Part shown: in pieces, positions 1 to 5,137 of the stretch
How the letters are laid out: each line of letters begins with the position of its first letter
Position numbering within the stretch: the stretch's first letter is position 1
Source of the DNA: Alphaproteobacteria bacterium
GTDB taxonomy: Bacteria; Pseudomonadota; Alphaproteobacteria; Puniceispirillales; Puniceispirillaceae
Assembly (NCBI GenBank): GCA_022425565.1
Contig: JAKMFG010000154.1
Span: 1 to 7,545 of the forward strand
Length of the DNA: 7,545 bases
Direction: 5' to 3'
The notes under the pieces: model-generated
Databases searched by the model: none
What the model saw: the letters and a program-made list of their open reading frames with translations, nothing else
Told to the model about the DNA's origin: nothing
Program-made: the position numbers and the translations under genes

Positions 1-944
1 GCAGCGGCAAGCGCGGCCGCTTCGGCAACGCCGGGAATGCCGAACTCCTCTTTAACAACTGGCGACGGGCTGGCCAGCCGAGGTGCCTCGGCAGCAAGCG
101 TCTCGCGATCAAAGATCCGAAGCGGAACATCAAGCATCGCTGCCAGCGCATGGAGAGCCGGCTCGTCAGCTTTCAAATCGACACTGAACACACCGGTAAT
201 CGATGCCGCATTGATATCGGCGCGGGTCAGCTCCTGCATCACAAGATCGATCATCTCGTCCGGCTGGCATCCGCGCGCACAGCCGACACCGAGCATGACA
301 TCCTGCGGACAATAGACCAGCTCTGACTCGCCTGGCGTACGCTGGCGGCGGGTTACTGTCAGGGACACCGCATTGCCGCGCGGCACCCGGTCAAACCATT
401 CATTCAGCCCGTCAAGGCAGTCACCGTCGATGAACGCGCCGTCACCTGCCAGCAGCTGCGGCATGACACGCTGCGCGGCCGCCTGATTGGCGAGCCGCCA
501 ACCTGCCGGTGGTTCATCCAGCGGGATGCCCCAGCGGTCATCGCCTGCCGTGGTAATAGCAAGGGTGGCACCGACCGCGTCAGCCACCTGCCGCGCCAGC
601 GTGATGGCCCCGTGATGTCCGCCAACCAGCGGTACCGCCACATTGCCGCTTTCGGCAACGGCGATCACCGGGGCGTCGGTGCCCTTATGGCGGAGATGCG
701 GTGCCACGGCACGGATCAGAATGCCGGCGGCACAGATGCCGATAACCGGCCTGCCGCTACAGAACAGGTCGGCGATATGCGGCGTCGCCTTGCCGAAATG
801 ATGCGGGGCGTCGGGGCAACGTACAGCATGCCCGTGAATGTCCGCATCAACCACCTCGGCAAGCCGTCTGGCAATTGCAAGCCCTGCCTTCGACAGGCAC
901 AGGATTACCGGTCGTGCCGGCTGGCTCGCCGTCAGCTGATCCAT
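1..944 (-). CDS. cbiG: CbiG-type cobalamin biosynthesis protein, partial; probably the N-terminal part of a CbiG-CobJ fusion
   Basis: The frame is open from an ATG at 944 to the left edge with no stop, giving 314 complete codons, so the 3' end is missing. The translation looks like CbiG, which opens the delta-lactone of cobalt-precorrin-5A and releases acetaldehyde. The N-terminal domain carries GICAAGILIRAVAPHL (residues 69-84) and AESGNVAVPLVGGHHGA (about 97-113). A CobE/CbiG C-terminal domain starts at LGVGCARGCQP (218-227) and reaches EEFGIPGVAEAAALAA (299-314), close to the usual end of that domain. Many alphaproteobacteria fuse this module to the ring-contracting precorrin-3B C17-methyltransferase CobJ; that the gene continues into CobJ here is inference. 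The start is supported by AGGGAGA at 951-957, 6 nt upstream. The first 13 nt overlap the end of cobI, so it is the last visible gene of the operon. A free-standing cbiG is the alternative. Confidence 0.85.
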   Translation of the reverse strand, partial: MDQLTASQPARPVILCLSKAGLAIARRLAEVVDADIHGHAVRCPDAPHHFGKATPHIADLFCSGRPVIGICAAGILIRAVAPHLRHKGTDAPVIAVAESGNVAVPLVGGHHGAITLARQVADAVGATLAITTAGDDRWGIPLDEPPAGWRLANQAAAQRVMPQLLAGDGAFIDGDCLDGLNEWFDRVPRGNAVSLTVTRRQRTPGESELVYCPQDVMLGVGCARGCQPDEMIDLVMQELTRADINAASITGVFSVDLKADEPALHALAAMLDVPLRIFDRETLAAEAPRLASPSPVVKEEFGIPGVAEAAALAA

Positions 945-1639
945 GGATCATCTCCCTTATAGACAAGGATCATCGAAAAATAGGGGGCATCGTCCGGCGC
1001 ATCGCCAAGGTCCAGCGCCCGCTGGTGCGGCAGCGAGGCGTGGCTTGTATAGCGCGCCTGTTCGGCAAGGCCGAGCGAGCCAAGAAGTGCCCGCAGGCGT
1101 GGCATATGCCGGCCGATCTTCATGATTGCCACCGCGTCGGCACGGCCGATAGCATCGGCCAGCGCCGTATCATCCAGCGTAGCCGGCAATACTGTCAGGA
1201 TGTCGCTCCGCGCAACAAGTGGGTGCGACTGGGCGGCCGCACATGCCGACAGGCTGGTGACGCCGGGCACGATCTCCACCGGAAAGTCATTACGAAGCCG
1301 TACGAGAAGATACATGAACGATCCATAGAACAGCGGATCACCCTCGCACAGAACAACCACGTCGCGGCCGGCTGCAAGATGCGCCGCGATATCTCTGGCG
1401 CCCTTGTCGTAAATTGACTGTGCTGGTGCCCTGCCGGTGCGCATCGGCACCACTATGGGGATTTCGACCGCATCAGGGCCGATCGCATCAGCAACAATCG
1501 AGCGAGCGAAACTCTCGCCGGAATCAGGCGCCGGATAGGCGATGACATGCGCCGACCCGACCAGCGACCAGGCACGCCGGGTCACCAGCTGCGGATCGCC
1601 GGGCCCTGTCCCGACGCCATAGAGTGTTCCTGTCGTCAT
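932..1639 (-). CDS. cobI: Precorrin-2 C20-methyltransferase (CobI/CbiL family)
   Basis: A 235-residue protein matching the normal length of CobI/CbiL, a cytoplasmic SAM-dependent enzyme that methylates C20 of (cobalt-)precorrin-2 to give (cobalt-)precorrin-3. The tetrapyrrole methylase fold is shown by the N-terminal GVGTGPGDP motif (residues 8-16) and by CEGDPLFYGSF (98-108), both part of the SAM/substrate site, followed by VEIVPGVTSLSA in the middle of the protein. The C-terminal YFSMILVYKG is typical of the subfamily and separates it from CobJ, CobM and CobA. The ATG at 1639 is preceded by AGGT (1647-1650) at 7 nt spacing. The gene lies 18 nt after the cobL stop and overlaps the cbiG-type gene by 13 nt. 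The sequence does not tell whether the substrate carries cobalt. Confidence 0.93.
   Translation of the reverse strand: MTTGTLYGVGTGPGDPQLVTRRAWSLVGSAHVIAYPAPDSGESFARSIVADAIGPDAVEIPIVVPMRTGRAPAQSIYDKGARDIAAHLAAGRDVVVLCEGDPLFYGSFMYLLVRLRNDFPVEIVPGVTSLSACAAAQSHPLVARSDILTVLPATLDDTALADAIGRADAVAIMKIGRHMPRLRALLGSLGLAEQARYTSHASLPHQRALDLGDAPDDAPYFSMILVYKGDDPWIS
951..957 (-). promoter_or_regulatory. Ribosome binding site of the cbiG-type gene
   Basis: AGGGAGA on the minus strand lies 6 nt before the ATG at 944 and inside the last codons of cobI. It fixes the start of the partial cbiG-type gene and allows direct ribosome loading in addition to coupling with cobI translation. Confidence 0.6.
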
Positions 1640-1657
1640 GATCGCTACCTGCCCGGT

Positions 1658-2860
1658 CTATTCCTGCTTGTGCCAGCACCATTGGGTGACCGGCATCAGT
1701 GGCCGCCAGCCATGGAACCCGCCGACCGGGTCCGCATGCTGCACCGACAGCCGCACCAGATCACCGCCGGCACGCTGCCAGGCGGCGATGATCACACTCT
1801 CGCTCTCGATGGTGACTGCATGCGCGACCAGACAGCCGCCCGGCCGCAGGGCGGCCTGTGCCACGCTGATTACCTGTTCCGACATGCCACCACCGATGAA
1901 CACAGCGTCAGGCCGTGGCAGGTTTGCAATCTGCTCTGCCGCGTTGCCGCTTATCGGTTTGAACCCCGGTACGCCGTGTCTTTCGGCATTGGCGCTGCCG
2001 CGGTCCAGCTGCGTCTGGTTGCGGTCGATGGCATAGGCGACCCCGCCCGGCGCATTTCGCAGGAAATCAATCGCCACAGCACCTGATCCGCTGCCGACAT
2101 CCCACAGAACAGCGCCCGGGAAAGGCGCCAGCTTGGCAAGAGCGCTTGACCGCGCATCGCGCTTTGTCAGCTTGCCGTCATTGTCGAAACTGCTGTCTGG
2201 CGCGGCAAGGCCGAGCGGCACCGGCCCGGCATCCGGGCATTCAATGCCGATGATGTGGAAATCCGGAACGCGTTCCTGCGTCCAGCCGTTTGCCGCCTCG
2301 TCAATCTGCGTCTCATCAGAGCCGCCCAGATGCGCCAGCACATGCATGCGCGCCGCACCATAGCCATGTGCAGCCAACAACTCTGCCACCGCCATAGGAC
2401 TGCCACCATCTTGGGAAATTACGAGAATTCGCGCCCGTGGATGCAGCGCAGACACAAGTCTGGATACTGGCCGACCATGGACACTGATCACACGGCAACC
2501 AGCCATCGGCCAGCCAAGGCGGGCAGACGCGAACTGTAGACCTGACACCGCGGGAACCACTTCGCAGCCGTCCGGCCCAAGTTCACGCACAAGGCTCGCA
2601 CCGGCGCCGTACCACATCGGGTCACCAGTCGTAAGCAGCGCAACAGACTTGCCGGAATTATCACTCAGAACATTGAAAATATTGGAAAAGGGAGACGGCC
2701 AGTCAATGACCTCAGGCCCGTCAGGCAGTCCGTCAGGCAGCCCGTCATGGAAACGCGGCGCAGCGACTATCAGATCCATACCGGCCAGACGCTCGCGCAG
2801 TTCGCCGGGCAGGCTTGCAACGCCGCTCTCAGCCACACCAATGACAAGCGGCCGTGCCAT
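1658..2860 (-). CDS. cobL: Precorrin-6Y C5,15-methyltransferase (decarboxylating), CbiE-CbiT fusion
   Basis: A 400-residue bifunctional CobL, the usual length of the fused enzyme. It methylates precorrin-6B at C5 and C15 and decarboxylates the C12 acetate to give precorrin-8X. Residues 1 to about 208 are the CbiE-like tetrapyrrole methylase with TTGDPMWYGAG (77-87) and the PAVSGLQFA segment (103-111). Residues about 228-400 are a CbiT-like Rossmann methyltransferase, beginning with LTKRDARS (231-238) and SAM motif I, DVGSGSGAVAIDF (254-266), followed by a downstream FIGGG. The ATG at 2860 shares one base with the TGA of cobH (TGATG), with AGGGAG at 2868-2873, 7 nt upstream and inside the last cobH codons, so translation is probably coupled. 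An oddity is a short GLPDGLPDGP stretch at residues 40-49 from a 12-bp tandem repeat. All domains appear intact. Confidence 0.95.
   Translation of the reverse strand: MARPLVIGVAESGVASLPGELRERLAGMDLIVAAPRFHDGLPDGLPDGPEVIDWPSPFSNIFNVLSDNSGKSVALLTTGDPMWYGAGASLVRELGPDGCEVVPAVSGLQFASARLGWPMAGCRVISVHGRPVSRLVSALHPRARILVISQDGGSPMAVAELLAAHGYGAARMHVLAHLGGSDETQIDEAANGWTQERVPDFHIIGIECPDAGPVPLGLAAPDSSFDNDGKLTKRDARSSALAKLAPFPGAVLWDVGSGSGAVAIDFLRNAPGGVAYAIDRNQTQLDRGSANAERHGVPGFKPISGNAAEQIANLPRPDAVFIGGGMSEQVISVAQAALRPGGCLVAHAVTIESESVIIAAWQRAGGDLVRLSVQHADPVGGFHGWRPLMPVTQWCWHKQE
2718..2747. repeat. 12-bp tandem repeat inside cobL
   Basis: Two and a half copies of a 12-bp unit, ccgtcaggcag followed by t or c, lie at 2718-2729, 2730-2741 and 2742-2747. 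In the cobL frame they encode the DGLP-DGLP-DGP run at residues 39-49 in the CbiE domain, before the WPSPF segment. The unit is a multiple of three, so gain or loss of a copy would keep the frame and change the loop length by four residues. Confidence 0.8.
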
Positions 2861-3492
2861 CAGCCTTCTCCCTCGGCCCTGACAAGCGCCAGTGCATTCA
2901 CAACGGATGACGCCATCGCCGAACCGCCGCGTGTGCCATGAACAACAAGGAATGGCACATCACTTTCTGCCAGCGACTGCTTGCTCTCGGCAGCGCCTAC
3001 AAACCCGACCGGGCAGCCGATGATTGCCGCCGGGCGCGGTCCGCCCTCGGCTATCACTTCAAGACAGCGGAACAGGGTTGTCGGCGCATTCCCGATCACG
3101 ACCAGCGCGCCGTCCAGCCTGTCACCCCACAACTCGACTGCCGCCGCCGAACGCGTCGTGCCAAGATCTGATGCCATTTGCGGGGTGCGCTTATCATTGA
3201 GCGTAACAACCACGTCATTCTCAGCGGACAGAAATCTGCGGGTGATGCCACTTGCCACCATTTCACAGTCGCAGAACAGCGGCGCGCCACCGGCAAGTGC
3301 CTGGCCGGCAGATGCAACAAAATCGTCCGAGGCCACCAAGTCATCAACAATATCCGGCATGCCACAGGCATGGATCAGGCGCACGGCAATATCGCCGAGC
3401 GGCCCGTCAAAACCAGACAGGTCGGCTGTTTCGCGGACAATGGCGAAGGATCTGGCGTAAATCTCCGCCGGGTCTTTCAGATAGCTCCCCAC
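2860..3492 (-). CDS. cobH: Precorrin-8X methylmutase
   Basis: A 210-residue protein, the standard length for CobH/CbiC. The enzyme moves the C11 methyl group of precorrin-8X to C12, forming hydrogenobyrinic acid (or the cobalt form). Visible family signatures are IRLIHACGMPD-like sequence with RLIHACGMPD at 38-47, whose His41 corresponds to the conserved catalytic His, then a CDCEMVASGI stretch, GNAPTTLF, and GCPVGFVGAAESK. The start is a GTG at 3492. It is the first usable start after an in-frame TGA at 3504-3502, which is also the cbiX stop, and the protein beginning GSYLKDPAEIYARSF aligns with known CobH N-termini. Only GGACGG-like sequence is available as a ribosome site, so initiation probably depends on coupling to cbiX, 9 nt upstream. 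The last base of the stop is the first base of the cobL ATG. Confidence 0.95.
   Translation of the reverse strand: MGSYLKDPAEIYARSFAIVRETADLSGFDGPLGDIAVRLIHACGMPDIVDDLVASDDFVASAGQALAGGAPLFCDCEMVASGITRRFLSAENDVVVTLNDKRTPQMASDLGTTRSAAAVELWGDRLDGALVVIGNAPTTLFRCLEVIAEGGPRPAAIIGCPVGFVGAAESKQSLAESDVPFLVVHGTRGGSAMASSVVNALALVRAEGEG
2868..2873 (-). promoter_or_regulatory. Ribosome binding site of cobL inside cobH
   Basis: AGGGAG on the minus strand, 7 nt before the cobL ATG at 2860. It is embedded in the codons for the C-terminal Glu-Gly-Glu-Gly of CobH, so the cobH tail doubles as the cobL loading site. Confidence 0.6.
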
Positions 3493-3501
3493 AACCGTCC
3501 G

Positions 3502-4629
3502 TCATCCACCGGACTTGTCGGACGGCTTGCGGTTGCGGACCGATTCAGGACCAAGCGGGTGATCGGCATGCGGATACGGGTGGTGATGGTGCCCGTGATC
3601 ATGGTCATGGCTGTGGTCGTGGCTGTGGTCATGGCCGTGATGATGCCCGTGATGATGATGGTCCATATCCAGCCGGCAGGCACCGGTGCAGAAATGGTCA
3701 CACAGGTCGCAATCCTCGACATTGCTTCCCGGCGCCGAGACGCCCTGCCCCTCAACATGATGGTGATGGCTCTGCTGTGCCTGACCGACCTCTTCCTCAA
3801 AACCCAGAACCTGCGCCCGATATTTGCACATGGCGCAGTTCATGTTGTTGCTGCCTTGCAGGATTTCACGCACCCGGTCGGCGAAGGTGGCGATCACTTT
3901 GGGGTGGTCGTTCAGATAGCCGGCCTTGATAAACTCGATATCCGGATAGGCCGCCGCGACCTCGTCAGTGAAACCGTAAATGCGGTCGATCAGGATGCCG
4001 CTGAACAGGAAATAGGGGAAAACGACGATGCGCTTGAAGCCAAGACGCGTCACATGCTCAAGACAGGGCTGCACCAGCGGGAAGGTCACACCGGAATATC
4101 CAACCTCGGCCCAGCCGAAGCCCATGCCTTCCCACAGCATGCGGGAAATCTTCGAGATGTTGGAGTTTGCATCCGGGTCGGAAGCACCGCGCCCGATCAC
4201 CACAAGACAGGTATCAGCCCGGTCGACCGGACCATGCTCCTTGTCAGCTGCCTCGATGGCAGCCGCCACCCTGTCACCTGCCGCTTGCAGCATCTGCAGA
4301 TCGACAGCTAACTCACGGCCATACTGGATGGTAATGCCGTGCTCGGCCGCATAGGTGTTCAGCACTGACGGAATGTCGTTCTTCGCATGGCCGGCCGCAA
4401 ACAGCATGCCCGGCACTGCCAGCACATGGTTCACACCTTGCTCTCGCAGCTTGTCGAGGCCGGTCTTGATCACCGGGGTGGCGAATTCCAGATAGCCGTA
4501 TTCGACAGGCCAGTCAGGGAACATCGGTGCCAGCTTTTCCGCCAGAACGGCGAATTCGGTCACGGCAGATTTCGACCGCGACCCGTGGCCACAGATCATC
4601 ACACCATATTTGGGGGCTGCATCATGCAT
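3502..4629 (-). CDS. cbiX: Sirohydrochlorin cobaltochelatase CbiX, long form with Cys clusters and His-rich tail
   Basis: A 375-residue class II chelatase that inserts Co2+ into sirohydrochlorin-type rings. The N-terminal half carries GHGSRS (14-19) and MLFAAGHAKNDIP (75-87), giving the metal-site His15 and His81. The second half repeats the fold with VIGRGASDPDANSN (144-157), GYSGVTFPLVQP (177-188) and FPYFLFSGILIDRI (204-217). The tail has MNCAMC (263-268), the MxCxxC type described as a 4Fe-4S site in Bacillus CbiX, then HHHH (288-291), a second cluster with Cys307, 310, 314 and 318, and a His-rich stretch (324-357) with 20 His in 34 residues. The start at 4629 is chosen because family homology begins at PKYGVMICGHGSR and GGAGAG (4637-4642) sits 7 nt upstream; the frame stays open further up but carries no family sequence. 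It overlaps the preceding gene by 8 nt and ends 9 nt before cobH. Confidence 0.92.
   Translation of the reverse strand: MHDAAPKYGVMICGHGSRSKSAVTEFAVLAEKLAPMFPDWPVEYGYLEFATPVIKTGLDKLREQGVNHVLAVPGMLFAAGHAKNDIPSVLNTYAAEHGITIQYGRELAVDLQMLQAAGDRVAAAIEAADKEHGPVDRADTCLVVIGRGASDPDANSNISKISRMLWEGMGFGWAEVGYSGVTFPLVQPCLEHVTRLGFKRIVVFPYFLFSGILIDRIYGFTDEVAAAYPDIEFIKAGYLNDHPKVIATFADRVREILQGSNNMNCAMCKYRAQVLGFEEEVGQAQQSHHHHVEGQGVSAPGSNVEDCDLCDHFCTGACRLDMDHHHHGHHHGHDHSHDHSHDHDHGHHHHPYPHADHPLGPESVRNRKPSDKSGG
3559..3660. repeat. Low-complexity His/Asp/Gly codon tract in the cbiX tail
   Basis: On the plus strand this is a run of gtg, atg and gtc triplets (gtggtcatgg-like units repeated imperfectly), the complement of CAC/CAT, GAC and GGC codons. 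It encodes residues 324-357 of CbiX. Such a tract can gain or lose triplets by slippage without breaking the frame, so His-tail length is likely to vary between relatives. Confidence 0.75.
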
Positions 4630-4891
4630 GTGACTGCTCTCCGTTCGTTTCAGCTTCCTCAGGCACGGCCTCGTCTGCGGCTTCGCACTCTTTGCGCGGG
4701 CGGGTAATTGCCAGCCCCGCAACCGTCACCGCTGCAGCCGCAGCAAGACCGGCAGCAATCCAGTGACCATGCCCGGCGAGTTCGCCAAGATGGCCCCAAT
4801 GGGCCTGCGCCGTTGCTGGCACGAGGATAATGGTGGTAATGGCGGGTCCGGTAATCACCCGCAGGCTGATCGAACAAAAGGCTTGCATCAT
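4622..4891 (-). CDS. Small exported single-pass membrane protein with a periplasmic His motif; function unknown
   Basis: An 89-residue protein at the head of the cobalamin operon. A signal peptide (residues 1-30) ends with PATAQA, a good signal peptidase I site. The mature N-terminus reads HWGHLGELAGHGHW (31-44) with His31, 34, 41 and 43. One membrane segment follows (about 45-62), then RPRK and a Glu-rich tail (68-86), which by the positive-inside rule faces the cytoplasm. It resembles small uncharacterised alphaproteobacterial proteins of the DUF6732 type; that assignment is from memory. The operon position and clustered His suggest binding of cobalt or another metal at the periplasmic face, which is inference. 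It is not CbtB, whose His motif lies at the C-terminus. Two adjacent ATGs (4891 and 4888) exist; AAGGA at 4896-4900 is 4 and 7 nt upstream, slightly favouring 4888. The stop overlaps cbiX by 8 nt. Confidence 0.8.
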   Translation of the reverse strand: MMQAFCSISLRVITGPAITTIILVPATAQAHWGHLGELAGHGHWIAAGLAAAAAVTVAGLAITRPRKECEAADEAVPEEAETNGEQSHA

Positions 4892-4900
4892 CTCTTCCTT

Positions 4901-4922
4901 GCGATATGTGCACTGTTATCGC
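4901..4922. promoter_or_regulatory. GCGATA-N10-TATCGC dyad upstream of the operon's first gene
   Basis: Perfect 6-bp arms (4901-4906 and 4917-4922) flank a 10-nt spacer containing GTGCAC. On the minus-strand transcript the 3' arm abuts the AAGGA ribosome site. It could be a protein operator, as the two half-sites are about 1.5 helical turns apart, or a small hairpin that limits translation of the first gene. Function is inferred only from position. Confidence 0.35.
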
Positions 4923-4941
4923 GTCTACGGTGGCAAGGAGT

Positions 4942-5046
4942 GATGAAAACGGAGACCAGACGCAGGAAACGTCTTGTTCATGTCTCTGGTCCGAGGCCCG
5001 GAATGGGTGCCCTGAAGGGGTCCACCGCACCGGGGTCGTTTTCATC
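4942..5046. repeat. Perfect 10-bp inverted repeat enclosing an 85-nt core
   Basis: The arm gatgaaaacg at 4942-4951 is the exact reverse complement of cgttttcatc at 5037-5046. In RNA the arms would form a closing stem around a core with further hairpins: gaccaga/tctggtc (4954-4960 with 4985-4991), agacg/cgtct (4958-4962 with 4970-4974) and cccgg/ccggg (4997-5001 with 5030-5034). The second and first of these compete for the same bases. This is compatible with a structured leader RNA for the minus-strand operon, but no known family is recognised. Confidence 0.4.
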
Positions 5047-5101
5047 TTGTCGCCAAGTCCACCGACCTTACCTAAATAGTAACGGCAAACCCCAAATGGA
5101 A

Positions 5102-5130
5102 TTGCACGCAAGCGACCAAAGTTGAATTAT
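5102..5130 (+). promoter_or_regulatory. Candidate cbiB promoter
   Basis: TTGCAC (5102-5107) and AATTAT (5125-5130) are 17 nt apart on the plus strand, each matching the sigma-70 consensus at four of six positions. Transcription would start at about 5137-5138, on or next to the cbiB ATG, implying a leaderless message. The -10 overlaps the minus-strand TATAAT, so the two promoters would compete. Confidence 0.35.
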
Positions 5131-5131
5131 A
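5126..5131 (-). promoter_or_regulatory. Candidate -10 box of the minus-strand cobalamin operon
   Basis: A perfect TATAAT on the minus strand, just before the cbiB start. Transcription would begin near 5119 and give a leader of about 230 nt to the first operon gene. The matching -35 position lies inside the cbiB start region (gggttccca at 5147-5155 on the minus strand) and is a poor match to TTGACA, so the promoter may be weak or activator dependent. Confidence 0.4.
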
Positions 5132-5137
5132 CCGACG

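Larger units (their letters stand above)
4892..5137. other. Divergent intergenic region and operon leader with inverted repeats
   Basis: This 246-bp gap separates the minus-strand operon from cbiB and holds the regulatory signals for both. It contains a perfect 10-bp inverted repeat (4942-4951 with 5037-5046), a 7-bp repeat nested in it (gaccaga 4954-4960 with tctggtc 4985-4991), and a GCGATA/TATCGC dyad just ahead of the first operon gene. I looked on both strands for the conserved parts of a cobalamin riboswitch (CCGCNACTG, GGGAAGG, GCCAGGAGACC) and do not see them. Open frames crossing the region show no family sequence and are probably chance. Confidence 0.55.

Noticed and set aside
404..658. 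Short minus-strand open frame inside the left-edge gene
   Set aside because: It is out of frame with the intact CbiG-type reading frame and carries no domain signature.
3178..4311. A 377-codon plus-strand open frame antisense to cobH and cbiX, with Met/Val-rich repeats resembling a membrane segment
   Set aside because: The MVMAVVVAV-like stretch is the complement of the His/Asp/Gly codons of the CbiX tail. The frame shows no family sequence and the minus-strand genes explain the region.
4630..4722. Earlier cbiX start at 4722 adding 31 residues
   Set aside because: The added residues are basic and lack family similarity, lie within the upstream gene, and the ATG at 4629 has a well-placed GGAGAG.
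4622..4891. Identification of the small gene as the cobalt transporter subunit CbtB
   Set aside because: CbtB has its His-rich motif after the membrane segment near the C-terminus and no cleavable signal peptide; here the His cluster is at the mature N-terminus and the tail is acidic.
4659..5111. A 150-codon minus-strand frame crossing the operon leader and the small leading gene
   Set aside because: It lies out of frame with the signal-peptide protein, has no recognisable motif, and would require the leader to be coding. It is most likely a GC-rich chance frame.
4892..5137. Canonical cobalamin riboswitch in the divergent region, prompted by GGAGACCAGAC at 4951-4961 on the plus strand
   Set aside because: Only part of the B12 box is matched, it lies on the wrong side of the region for cbiB, and the CCGCNACTG, GGGAAGG and CACTG blocks are absent on either strand.
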